A stretch of 7,107 bases of DNA from Candidatus Enterococcus ferrettii (lineage in GTDB: Bacteria; Bacillota; Bacilli; Lactobacillales; Enterococcaceae): the NCBI RefSeq assembly GCF_017377655.1, contig NZ_JAFREL010000128.1:1-7107 (forward strand). The letters are read 5' to 3'. Numbering within the stretch: the stretch's first letter is position 1; each line of letters opens with the position of its first letter. The translations under genes and the position numbers were made by a program. A model generated the notes under the pieces. The model was given only the letters and a program-made list of their open reading frames with translations, ran no database searches and was not told the DNA's origin. This document shows positions 1 through 6,727 of this stretch, in pieces.

Positions 1-599
1 GGACGAATTCCATCTTGATTGTTGTTATCATTCCAAGCTTTCGTCACTGTAACACTTGTTTTACCTGGCGTATAGCTATTTGTGATTGTTGTACCTTCAA
101 TTTTTGTTGAATAGTCAGGAACACTATTTTCGGTAACAGTATAAACGATTTCATGCCCCTCGTTATACTTAGGCAAATTGGTGAACTGGTATGTCCAGTT
201 CTCTTTTTCTGAGACTTCTTTCGAATCTATTTTACTCCCATCAGCCAGAAGATTTACCGTAATAGACTCAGGACGAATTCCGTCTTTATTATTAGCATCA
301 TCCCAAACTTTTTTACCACAAACTTCTGTTATCTCAGGTATATGAGTATTGGTAATCGTACTGCCATTTATAACTGTAGAATATCCAGGCACTTCCTGCT
401 CAGAAACAGTATAGACGATCTCTTTTCCATCTTTATATTTAGGTAAATCATTAAACTCGTAACCCCATCCTAAATTTTCATTAGTGGTCACAGTTTGAAC
501 AACTTCTCCATCGGCTAACAAATTTATTAATATATTATTAGGACGAATTCCATCTTGATTATTATTATCGTCCCAATTTTTTGTTCCTGCTAAATTAAT
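1..599 (-). repeat. Tandem Cna B-type repeat coding units, 270-base period
   Basis: The start of each unit is marked by the plus-strand string GGACGAATTCC at 1, 271 and 541, exactly 270 bases (90 codons) apart, each followed by a similar AT-rich stretch encoding W-D-D/N-x-N-N-x-D-G-I-R-P. Unit 2 covers about 339-599 and unit 3 about 69-329; unit 4 begins near 59 and is cut by the edge. The putative isopeptide lysine lies two residues before each tryptophan (Lys446, Lys536, Lys626). The putative catalytic glutamate is in YTVSE/YTVTE (Glu506, Glu596), and the partner asparagine is in ITN (Asn523, Asn613). The DNA similarity suggests unit duplication, and the copy number may vary between strains. 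Confidence 0.85.
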
Positions 600-1916
600 T
601 TTTTCAGGGTCATTTGAATTGGTCAGAAGAATAGCATTACCATTATCTGTATCTTTTATCGTGAGATTATAGCCTGAATTTTCATCTAATTCTTCTCTAG
701 CAGTATAATAGAATTTTTCTCCTTTATCATTCTCTGCAGGTAAATTTGCCCAAATGTATTCCCAACCATTCTCTTTGTTTAATACTTGTATATCACCGAA
801 TTTGTTTTCATTACCGGACGTAACAGCCTCTGTGTTTGTATATTCATATGGGCTATCACTTTGATACAATTGTACTTTTAAGGCTTTAGGCCTTTTTCCA
901 TCTTGATTGTTATTATCTTCCCAGTGTTTTAATACTGAAAATGATTTGTTAGAAGTGTTCAAATCAATACTAGCTCTCGTGGTCAGTATTTTTTTAATAG
1001 GTTGATATCCTCCAATAGGTTGTACAAACCCTGTAGTACCAAATACCAAATAATAAGGTTGTCTCGTCACAAGGGCAGTGTCTATATTTAAATAAATACT
1101 AGCATCTTCTGAAGGATTATTATCAATAATTTTTTTGGGTATTTCCATCGAAATAGTGCGATCATTATAATTATCTACAATTGTAATATCATTGGTAATA
1201 TTCACTATAGTAGAATTTTTGTATAGTTGAACATTAATATTGGTCTCATTGCTATCAATTTTGAATAGTTTTTCCGTTTCAGCGTCTAAATTATCTTCAA
1301 ATTGAAGTTGATAGAGATAGTTATCGCCATCTTCACCATGAGGAGTTATTTCGGTAGCATTTATTTCAACATTGTTCAATCTATCAATCATTTCTTGATA
1401 AGAATGGTCATCAGCTGGTTTTGTTTTTGCTTCAGTATATAATTCATTAACTATTGGATTCGATGTTAGTAACTTGTCATCAAATTTACCTCCAGTAAAT
1501 TTCCATATAACAATTTGAATAGCAGCATATCTTGTCAGTTCATTTGCATCTTTGTAAGTCGGTACATTTTCAACATCTTCAATTTTTCCTTGATTTTGAT
1601 AAAAAGTTTCCATTAACCATAAAACAGAGCTGGGTAACTTTTCATTCAAATTTGCTTGATAATCATTCCCGGTAGGATAATATCTGCTTTCATCTAGACA
1701 AAAATATAATTTTTTATCATTGTCCACTAAAGTATAAAGTCGTGAATTAAGCATATTCAGGTTATTCAACGTAACTTCTGCGTTATTTTTTAAATTTGTA
1801 TCAATCCGAATATTCGTTATAGGGTTAGGGGGTAGTATAGTAGTTTCTGCATGTACTGTCTTTGGAAAAACCATAAAGCTAAAAAATAGTGTTAACGCGA
1901 GAATTAATTTCTTCAT
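1..1916 (-). CDS. Thioester-domain, Cna B-repeat surface adhesin (3' end outside window)
   Basis: The frame is open for 638 codons from the ATG at 1916 to the window edge; the stop is not present. The start follows an AAAGAGGA ribosome binding site. Residues 1-23 form a signal peptide (KK, a hydrophobic core, cleavage after TVHA). Residues about 45-160 match a thioester domain: Cys73 in YFCLDE and Gln134 in AAIQIVIW sit in the two family motifs, [FYL]C and IQxxxW, whose side chains form an internal Cys-Gln thioester that can react covalently with a ligand. Residues about 165-320 are a middle domain I cannot name. Cna B-type repeats follow, with tryptophans at 332, 448, 538 and 628. Such repeats form a stiff stalk, often locked by Lys-Asn isopeptide bonds. 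Known proteins of this build are wall-anchored through a C-terminal LPxTG motif; here that part is unseen, so anchoring is inferred. The ligand cannot be read from sequence. Confidence 0.9.
   Translation of the reverse strand, partial: MKKLILALTLFFSFMVFPKTVHAETTILPPNPITNIRIDTNLKNNAEVTLNNLNMLNSRLYTLVDNDKKLYFCLDESRYYPTGNDYQANLNEKLPSSVLWLMETFYQNQGKIEDVENVPTYKDANELTRYAAIQIVIWKFTGGKFDDKLLTSNPIVNELYTEAKTKPADDHSYQEMIDRLNNVEINATEITPHGEDGDNYLYQLQFEDNLDAETEKLFKIDSNETNINVQLYKNSTIVNITNDITIVDNYNDRTISMEIPKKIIDNNPSEDASIYLNIDTALVTRQPYYLVFGTTGFVQPIGGYQPIKKILTTRASIDLNTSNKSFSVLKHWEDNNNQDGKRPKALKVQLYQSDSPYEYTNTEAVTSGNENKFGDIQVLNKENGWEYIWANLPAENDKGEKFYYTAREELDENSGYNLTIKDTDNGNAILLTNSNDPEKINLAGTKNWDDNNNQDGIRPNNILINLLADGEVVQTVTTNENLGWGYEFNDLPKYKDGKEIVYTVSEQEVPGYSTVINGSTITNTHIPEITEVCGKKVWDDANNKDGIRPESITVNLLADGSKIDSKEVSEKENWTYQFTNLPKYNEGHEIVYTVTENSVPDYSTKIEGTTITNSYTPGKTSVTVTKAWNDNNNQDGIR
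609..944 (-). other. First Cna B-type domain of the adhesin, longer and divergent
   Basis: Residues about 325-436 form the membrane-distal Cna B unit. It keeps the family landmarks: Lys330 two residues before Trp332, the DNNNQDGKRP turn, Glu408 in YTAREE, and Asn433 in LLTN. It is 116 rather than 90 residues from tryptophan to tryptophan, with extra sequence around SPYEYTNTEAV and before the ILLTN strand. Its DNA lacks the GGACGAATTCC block of the later units, having GGCCTTTTTCC instead at 889-899. It is therefore an older unit rather than a recent duplicate. Confidence 0.75.
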
Positions 1917-1921
1917 ATGTA

Positions 1922-1930
1922 TCCTCTTTC
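1922..1930 (-). promoter_or_regulatory. Ribosome binding site of the thioester adhesin
   Basis: Read on the minus strand this is GAAAGAGGA, followed by five bases and then the ATG at 1916. It supports this start over any downstream in-frame ATG, and the signal peptide begins directly there. Confidence 0.8.
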
Positions 1931-2021
1931 TTTTTTATTGTTTTATTGTAGTAAATTCAACTGCAATTAGGCTAGTCTATCAAAAAAACTAAAATCAAAA
2001 ATAAGTTACAAGTGTTATTTA

Positions 2022-2051
2022 ATTAAAATATAATTTTTTGTTTGAAGTCAA
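2022..2051 (-). promoter_or_regulatory. Candidate sigma-A promoter for the thioester adhesin
   Basis: On the minus strand TTGACT (2051-2046) is followed by an 18-base spacer and TTTAAT (2027-2022). The -35 box matches the consensus at five of six positions; the -10 box is weaker and the spacer is one base long. Transcription would start near 2015, giving a leader of about 100 bases. The surrounding AT-rich DNA makes chance matches likely, so this is a candidate only. I saw no clear operator or riboswitch in the leader. Confidence 0.4.
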
Positions 2052-2145
2052 TATGATAGGTTCTTATAGAGAACGTAAGTATAAATAGAATATTAGCAAG
2101 TAAACACTATATAGGTTATTTAACTATTCAAATGAAATCATTCTA

Positions 2146-2204
2146 ATTAATCCAAGGTGCCCGCCCTATCTATTGACTTGATCAAGCGCCTTTTATGGAT
2201 TAAT
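2146..2204. repeat. 59-base imperfect inverted repeat abutting the IS6-like remnant
   Basis: ATTAATCCA (2146-2154) is exactly complementary to TGGATTAAT (2196-2204). Inside these, AAGGTGC (2154-2160) pairs with GCGCCTT (2186-2192) with one G-T wobble, leaving a loop of about 25 bases. The loop overlaps the palindrome CTTGATCAAG (2177-2186). The right arm ends at the base before the left terminal repeat of the IS6-like remnant. It could be an old terminator, a small inverted-repeat element or a structural insertion target. No T-run follows, so a simple intrinsic terminator is not well supported. Confidence 0.6.
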
Positions 2205-2273
2205 GTTTCTGTTGCAAAGGTTTCTAACAAGTTAATTTTAAGGTTAAATAGCTAAAAAAGAACGCTTGGAGGA

Positions 2274-2698
2274 ATGAAGAGGGCTCACTTTAAAAGGGAG
2301 CCGTTTCAGGAAGACGTAATTATTGTAGCCGTTTGCTACTATCTTCGTTATGATCTCAACTGTTGAGAAGTCCAATAAATTTTGTATGATCGCGGGATTA
2401 ACGTTTGAAATACAACCATTTACCGCTGGGCACAAAAATACGTTTATATCGTGCGATTGACGCAGACGGACTGAATTTAGATGTTGGGTTACGTAAAAAT
2501 ACAGAGCATCGAACAGTAAAGGATCTCAATAAATTAATTGAGCAAGATCATAAACGTCGCAGTAAATCTTACAGAAGTTTGCGTACAGCCTCAACCACGA
2601 TTAAAAAAGCATGGAAGCCATTCGAGGAATCTATAAGAAAAGACGAAAAAAAAGAACTTTTTTGCTTTTCAGTCTGCATAGAAATAAAGGGTTATTAA
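2274..2698 (+). pseudogene. IS6-family (IS1216-like) transposase, deleted and frameshifted
   Basis: The frame from ATG 2274, directly after GGAGGA, gives a recognisable IS1216 N-terminus (VIIVAVCYYLRYDLN) but meets stops at 2364, 2376 and 2406 at places where the family has sense codons. After YRWAQKY the homology jumps near 2443 to another frame (LYRAIDADGLNLD), having lost the stretch with the first catalytic Asp (family motif DETYIKIKG). A second, in-frame deletion follows GLRK near 2494 and removes the part with the second Asp (family motif VTDKAPS); the sequence resumes at TEHRTVKDL and keeps the LIEQDH glutamate. Near 2610 the homology (MEAIRGIYKK) moves to a third frame and then back. 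The 97-codon open frame 2405-2698 is only a by-product of this decay. Confidence 0.9.
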
Positions 2699-2703
2699 AA
2701 ATT

Positions 2704-2734
2704 CCTGATTAATCTATCATCAGGGATATATCCC
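2704..2734. repeat. Hairpin and perfect 12-base palindrome inside the IS6-like remnant
   Basis: CCTGAT (2704-2709) is complementary to ATCAGG (2719-2724), with a nine-base loop. It overlaps GGGATATATCCC (2723-2734), a perfect palindrome. The two structures share bases, so they cannot both form fully. They lie between the transposase remnant and the right terminal repeat. No function is assigned. Confidence 0.5.
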
Positions 2735-2768
2735 AGCACGGTTTATTACAAAACTATGCAGCAGAGCC

Positions 2769-3053
2769 TGTCACAGTCTTTTAGTATACACTCATCCATG
2801 AACATGGTTATTTCCAGAATGGGGGCACTGGAACATCCGTACAGAAATTAGCGGTAGCGAATAAAAGACGAACATTCTCTCTTTTTTCTACAATCTTCCA
2901 CAATTGGCTGTTTAACGGATGCATACTTCCAGCATTTAAAGCCGGATCATATTTGAATGAATATTTTCCAACAAAATTTATGTGTTCATACATGAGGGGT
3001 GATAATTTTTTTGGATTTGAGTCAATATATTGTACACATTTTAGTAGAGACAG
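2769..3053. other. Unidentified stretch between two insertion-sequence remnants
   Basis: No gene is called here. A minus-strand frame of 61 codons (2993-2808, beginning MYEHINFVGKY) and a plus-strand frame open from about 2814 to 3110 cover much of it, but neither has a convincing ribosome binding site, a recognisable domain or a neighbour that suggests a role. The right-hand 25 bases may belong to the end of the IS3-family remnant: TGTACACATTTTAGTAGAGA begins at 3031, and IS3 elements commonly begin with TG, but no partner repeat remains to confirm it. The rest is of unknown origin. Confidence 0.4.
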
Positions 3054-3413
3054 TTACACCATTTTTTCTTTTACCAACGCTTTAAACTCTTGTGGTGTTA
3101 GATAGTAAATCGAGCTATGAATTTGATTGCGGTTATAAAATCATTCAATGTAGCTAAATAACGCGTGATTCGCTTCTTCAAAGTCTGAGTAACTAGTCGT
3201 GTAGACTTCTACCTTTTTCAATGAGGCGTGGAAAGATTTGATTCCAGCATTATCATAAGGTGGTTCTTTTATAGGAGTGCCTTATTTTGTTAGTTTCAAG
3301 CCAGTGTTCCACTTCTCTTGCTGTATATTGGCTGCCCAAATCAGTGTGTAGGATCATTCCTTCTAGAATATGATACTGTAGTTTTGCTTTATTCAACGTT
3401 TGAAGGAAATGAC
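3054..3413 (-). pseudogene. IS3-family orfB transposase, C-terminal fragment
   Basis: Read on the minus strand, the fragment starts within the integrase core and ends at a TAA (3056-3054). MILHTDLGSQYTAREVEHW matches the H-S/T-D-x-G-x-Q-Y motif holding the second catalytic Asp. After NKIRHSYK a short deletion changes frame (near 3260), and the sequence resumes as PYDNAGIKSFHASLKK; the family has Glu where this copy has Lys (GIKSF for GIESF), so the third catalytic residue is lost. An in-frame TGA replaces the usual Trp in SYIE*FYNRNQIHSS. The end, YYLTPQEFKALVKEK, is a typical orfB C-terminus. The N-terminal half and orfA are absent. This copy is plainly dead. Confidence 0.88.
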
Positions 3414-3415
3414 TT

Positions 3416-4370
3416 ATTTATATAGAAGCGAAGGCTTCTCAAGATGAGTTAGAAGATGAGATTAATGTACAACGCCAAAAAGAAGGCAAATGCCCTTTTA
3501 TATGGGGCCTGGGAAGTGAGTTGACCTATCAGGGACTAACAGAAAAAAATTAATAAAGCCGATCCAGAAAGTGGCTATTACGTGAAAGGAGAACAAGAAA
3601 AACAATTTACCTACTCATCACATACGACTTGTGATGAGCATGGGTTTGTATTAGATGTGGTGGTTACACCTGGTAATATTCATGATAGCCAAGCTGCGGT
3701 TCAACTCGTCAAAAAAGTTAAACAAGGATTTCCTGAAATGAAACAGGTGGTAGCTGATGCTGCCTATAAAACGCCAATGCTTACCCGCTTTTTTCACGGA
3801 TACATGTACGACCAGTTTTACCCTATACTAGACCAAAAGGAATTCCTCCCCCTAAAACTGTATATCTATGATGAGTATTATGATTGTTATCTATGTCCTG
3901 GCAACCAAGAATTGACCTTTTCTGCCACTAATTGCAAAGGGTATTGTGAGTACAAATCAAATCCGAAAAAGTGTATTATGTGCCCATTACTAAATAAGTG
4001 CACCCAAAGCGAAAATCATCAGAAAGTAATCAATCGGCATGTTTGGGCAGCGTATGTTGAAGAATCTGAACATCTCCGACATGCAGAATTAAACAGAAAC
4101 TTATATCCTCGTCGGAAAGAAACCGTTGAACGGGTCTTTGCTGATACAAAAGAGAAGCATGGGATGCGATGGACGAAGTACCACGGATTGGAAAAAGTCG
4201 CCCGGCATACGAAGCTTACGTTTGTTGCGATGAATTTGAAGGAATTAGCCATTTGTCTACAGTCTGAAAAGAGTGAATCCACTCTTTTTTCTTTTGCCCT
4301 CTCAAAAAATGATAACGCACATTATTCTTCTCCATCCAATTCTCAACCGATCAAGCTTTTGTCAAATTAA
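3416..4370 (+). pseudogene. IS1182-family transposase, N-terminally truncated and frameshifted
   Basis: Family-like sequence begins at about 3416 (YIEAKASQDELEDEINVQRQKEGK) and runs into a stop at 3551; the match resumes one base over as INKADPESGYYVKGEQEKQF and stays open to 4370. The GTG at 3582 (VKGEQEK) is an internal codon of the family protein with no ribosome binding site, so the 262-codon frame starting there is not a true gene start. Counting from that GTG, Asp59 in VVADAAYKT and Glu183 in KETVERVFADTKEKHGMRW are likely DDE catalytic residues. A Cys-rich stretch (CYLCPGN, then CIMCPLLNKC) lies between them. Intact relatives are around 480-520 residues, so some 170-200 N-terminal residues are missing. 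Transposition activity is not expected. Confidence 0.88.
4267..4290 (+). terminator. Hairpin with T-run at the 3' end of the IS1182-family remnant
   Basis: AAAAGAGTG (4267-4275) pairs perfectly with CACTCTTTT (4280-4288) around the loop AATC, and the T-run continues to 4290. The form is that of an intrinsic terminator. It lies inside the last 35 codons of the open frame, so the residues after about 4260 may be little more than readthrough; IS1182 relatives commonly carry such a hairpin near the end of the element. It would also shield the downstream gene from transcription coming through the IS cluster. Confidence 0.65.
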
Positions 4371-4380
4371 AGCAGAAAAT

Positions 4381-4409
4381 TTGTCTTATTTGAGATTCTC
4401 CCTTAAAAT
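4381..4409 (+). promoter_or_regulatory. Candidate sigma-A promoter for the surface-protein operon
   Basis: TTGTCT (4381-4386), a 17-base spacer and TAAAAT (4404-4409) give four and five matches to the -35 and -10 consensus at ideal spacing. Transcription would start near 4416, leaving a leader of about 110 bases before the GTG at 4526. The leader is AT-rich, and I saw no riboswitch or strong hairpin in it. The box lies at or just past the end of the IS1182-family remnant, so it may be native or supplied by the element. Confidence 0.45.
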
Positions 4410-4509
4410 ATGTCCAGTTAATAAGTGATTAACAAGATATATCATAATTTATTTCCGTTAGATAACAAAATGTTAATTTTATCTCAAAAAAATATTTGAC
4501 TATGAACTG

Positions 4510-4519
4510 AAAGGGGGTG
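4510..4519 (+). promoter_or_regulatory. Ribosome binding site that sets the GTG start at 4526
   Basis: AAAGGGGGTG lies six to eight bases before the GTG at 4526. An earlier in-frame GTG at 4517 overlaps this site and would add only Met-Cys-Arg before the lysine-rich start of the signal peptide. The later GTG is therefore the better start. Confidence 0.75.
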
Positions 4520-4525
4520 TGTAGA

Positions 4526-6715
4526 GTGAAAAGGAAGATCATATTCTTATTTACGCTTTTTTTGTTTATGAATGCTGCTCAGCTGCATGCCTGGGCGGAA
4601 GAAACATCCACCATAGATAACTCTTCCATCGAACAAACAAGCCAAACGACGAGTATGGAACAAGAAAGCTCAACTGAACTATTATCGACGGAGCACGAAA
4701 CAGCGACTTCAAGCACTAACACAGAGGAAGCCCTAACTCATGAAGACTCCACAGGTAATTCAACCGTGAGCTCTAGTGAAATTGAACAAGAAATACAGGA
4801 AGCATCCACAGCTAGAGCGACAGTGCTGGCCGCAGCTGGAGATGGTACTGAAGCGAATCCCTACCAGATAACAAACTTTCAGGAATTGAAGGATGCCCTA
4901 GCTACCTCAGTAGCGTCTGGACAAACACAATATATCCAGCTACAAAATGATATTGTTTATAACACTACTGACATTTCTATCAAACAAAATACAGTAATTG
5001 ACGGAAACGGCCATGCTCTTTTATATGATGGAACAGCATATAAAACTACTCACTTTGGCACAGGTGCAAATAATATAAGTGTTACATACAAAAATTTAAC
5101 TTTTGGTAACAGCACTTATCCCAATAGCACTTGGTACGGAATTCTTCGGACGGAGAATACTGGTATTAAATTTACGGTAGAAAACATCAAGTACAATATT
5201 CAAAACGGCAGTCAGGCTTTTTGGGGAAATAACGGTTCCGAAAATATACTTACTCTTAAAGGAAAAAATGAATTTTACTCCTCGGGTAATACTGATGGTG
5301 GTGAATTTGTTGAAGGTTATCCTGATGTAATTTTTGCTGAAGGTAGTGACACTACTATCTACAATGATACAACGGATTCTAAAGCACTTTTTTACAGCCG
5401 CAGCCAATCAGTCACGGTAGAAAAAAATGCGTCACTAGCCATTGAATCCAGCAAGACATATCTTTTTTATGGTGATGCTACGATAAACGTCCAAGAACAG
5501 GGGAATTTATCTTATAAAAAAATTTACGGAATCAACTTCACATCGAATACAGCAACTTTGTCTTCAAGAGTGCTGACTGCTAATTTTGATAAGGATTCAA
5601 TTGGACAGTTCACAACGGAAGTTAACGGCTTTTCCGGTTCTAATGCGATTATAAATTTGAATTCACCTGATAACGTTGTTTTCGATTCAGCGAATAGGTC
5701 TACACCGGTTTTATCTTCAATGAATCCAATTTTCAAACGAGTTGATTCAGATACTTCTTTGTATAAGATTGTTTATTTATCTGCGCGTGGTCAAAATATT
5801 TATGTTCCTAAAGTAGCTACGGGTTCAAGCTACACTGTTACATCCAGCAATATTGGCAGTGGTTATTCAGTCGCATACGCCAAAATGCCTACCATTGAAG
5901 ATGTGTCAGCGACTCCTACTACTGGTCAATACATTAGCACTATCAATGCACAAATAAACAGCGTTACACCAGCGACTGCTGTAAGCAGCAAGGTTCAATA
6001 TAAGCTAGCAACCAAGCAGCTCTATAGTGGAGATATTACTGCTGATGCTGCTCAAACCAGTATTGAACAGGCTGGAACAGCGGAGGGAGTCGTCCAAACA
6101 GCTGACATTGTTCTGCCAGAAAATACGACACCAGCTGGAGCAGACTCGAAGCACGCATTTGCCCAATTGCCTGCTCAAAAATACTATTTGTATACCAAGG
6201 CCAAGTCCAACGATCAACGTATAACAGGTTATACCTTCGATACTTTGTGGAAGGAAACTTCAGCGGAAGTACCGCCCTACGTGCAGATCTTATTTTCAAC
6301 TGACGCGATGGCATTCGACAGTCCGATCCCTGGGCAATTTGGTAAGCAGAAAAATCTAGACAGCTATACCGTGCGCAATGCTGGCAATGTTCCAACAGAA
6401 ACGCGCTTAACCAAGATTACTCGCAACAGCGACAGCTCTGAAAAGCTTTCCTTAGTTGATCAATTTGATACTCACGATCAGGAGCTGATTTTATCACTGA
6501 TTGCTGAAAAAGCAGACAGTGGTGAAAAAATAATCCTAGGTCCTTTAAGCGAACAGGATCCCTTGAGCCTAAAGGCTGTTGCATTGAATCCTTTTTGGGA
6601 TACCGATGCTCAGGCTGACCTGTATTTGGCTGGAGATTATTCCGGACCAATGATTGGTCCACAAAAATTCAGCTATCGTTTTTCTTTTGCTATTTCAGAA
6701 ATTACGACAAATTAG
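4526..6715 (+). CDS. Secreted surface protein with pectate-lyase-like adhesive domain
   Basis: 729 residues. Residues 1-24 are a signal peptide (KRK, a hydrophobic stretch, probable cleavage after LHAWA). Residues 25-104 are a Ser/Thr/Glu-rich, probably extended linker. From GDGTEANPYQI (residue 105) the sequence follows the start of the pectate-lyase-like adhesive domain of Gram-positive surface proteins: YIQLQNDI, then VIDGNGHAL, then repeated short beta-strand segments to about residue 420, as expected for a beta-helix. No pectate lyase activity is implied; the fold is used here for adhesion. A Thr/Ser-rich middle follows, then a C-terminal beta-rich region from about residue 590 (VPPYVQILFS). 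It resembles proteins found in WxL-type surface clusters, but I see no W-x-L motif, LPxTG motif or C-terminal membrane segment, so its retention at the surface is unexplained. It is the first gene of an apparent operon with the membrane protein that follows. Confidence 0.82.
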   Translation: MKRKIIFLFTLFLFMNAAQLHAWAEETSTIDNSSIEQTSQTTSMEQESSTELLSTEHETATSSTNTEEALTHEDSTGNSTVSSSEIEQEIQEASTARATVLAAAGDGTEANPYQITNFQELKDALATSVASGQTQYIQLQNDIVYNTTDISIKQNTVIDGNGHALLYDGTAYKTTHFGTGANNISVTYKNLTFGNSTYPNSTWYGILRTENTGIKFTVENIKYNIQNGSQAFWGNNGSENILTLKGKNEFYSSGNTDGGEFVEGYPDVIFAEGSDTTIYNDTTDSKALFYSRSQSVTVEKNASLAIESSKTYLFYGDATINVQEQGNLSYKKIYGINFTSNTATLSSRVLTANFDKDSIGQFTTEVNGFSGSNAIINLNSPDNVVFDSANRSTPVLSSMNPIFKRVDSDTSLYKIVYLSARGQNIYVPKVATGSSYTVTSSNIGSGYSVAYAKMPTIEDVSATPTTGQYISTINAQINSVTPATAVSSKVQYKLATKQLYSGDITADAAQTSIEQAGTAEGVVQTADIVLPENTTPAGADSKHAFAQLPAQKYYLYTKAKSNDQRITGYTFDTLWKETSAEVPPYVQILFSTDAMAFDSPIPGQFGKQKNLDSYTVRNAGNVPTETRLTKITRNSDSSEKLSLVDQFDTHDQELILSLIAEKADSGEKIILGPLSEQDPLSLKAVALNPFWDTDAQADLYLAGDYSGPMIGPQKFSYRFSFAISEITTN

Positions 6716-6722
6716 AAGGAGG
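6716..6722 (+). promoter_or_regulatory. Ribosome binding site of the small membrane protein
   Basis: AAGGAGG begins at the base after the upstream TAG and ends five bases before ATG 6728. This close packing, with no room for a promoter or terminator, supports co-transcription with the surface protein upstream. Confidence 0.85.
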
Positions 6723-6727
6723 CAATC

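Larger units (their letters stand above)
2205..2768 (+). mobile_element. Decayed IS6-family insertion sequence, IS1216-like
   Basis: The left end GTTTCTGTTGCAAAGGTTT (2205-2223) and right end AAAACTATGCAGCAGAGCC (2750-2768) form a degenerate inverted pair and resemble, from memory, the IS1216 ends (about 17 and 16 of 19 bases). The element is 564 bases against roughly 810 for an intact member; internal deletions in the transposase account for the shortfall. The flanking octamers (2197-2204 and 2769-2776) do not match, so no target duplication remains. The element is inert by itself, but its ends and internal homology could still serve recombination with intact copies elsewhere. Confidence 0.85.

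Noticed and set aside
1..599. A CRISPR or non-coding tandem array
   Set aside because: The 270-base period is in frame, the sequence between repeats is coding, and the units translate to Cna B-type domains.
2405..2698. A 97-codon plus-strand open frame as a real gene
   Set aside because: Its first dozen residues are out-of-frame DNA and the rest is IS1216-like transposase with deletions and a shifted frame, so it is a by-product of decay.
2808..2993. A 61-codon minus-strand frame as a small gene
   Set aside because: No ribosome binding site, domain or supporting neighbour was seen, and it lies between two dead insertion sequences.
3543..3549. A run of seven A as a programmed frameshift site in the IS1182-family gene
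   Set aside because: The change needed to join the two parts is +1, not the -1 that A7 slippage normally gives, and the gene also lacks its N-terminus, so a decay mutation is simpler.
3582..4370. An intact 262-residue transposase beginning at GTG 3582
   Set aside because: Family-like sequence continues upstream of the GTG, which is an internal valine codon without a ribosome binding site; the N-terminal part is lost and frameshifted.
4517..4525. GTG 4517 as the start of the adhesive surface protein
   Set aside because: It overlaps the ribosome binding site and adds only three residues before a typical lysine-rich signal peptide start at 4526.
5096..6662. Several minus-strand open frames of 70-119 codons within the adhesive-protein gene
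   Set aside because: They lie wholly opposite a well-supported gene, have no recognisable domains, and are expected shadows of its reading frame.
6290..6715. A C-terminal WxL cell-wall-binding domain
   Set aside because: The region is beta-rich and of suitable size, but no W-x-L motif is present; the tryptophan there is in NPFWDT.
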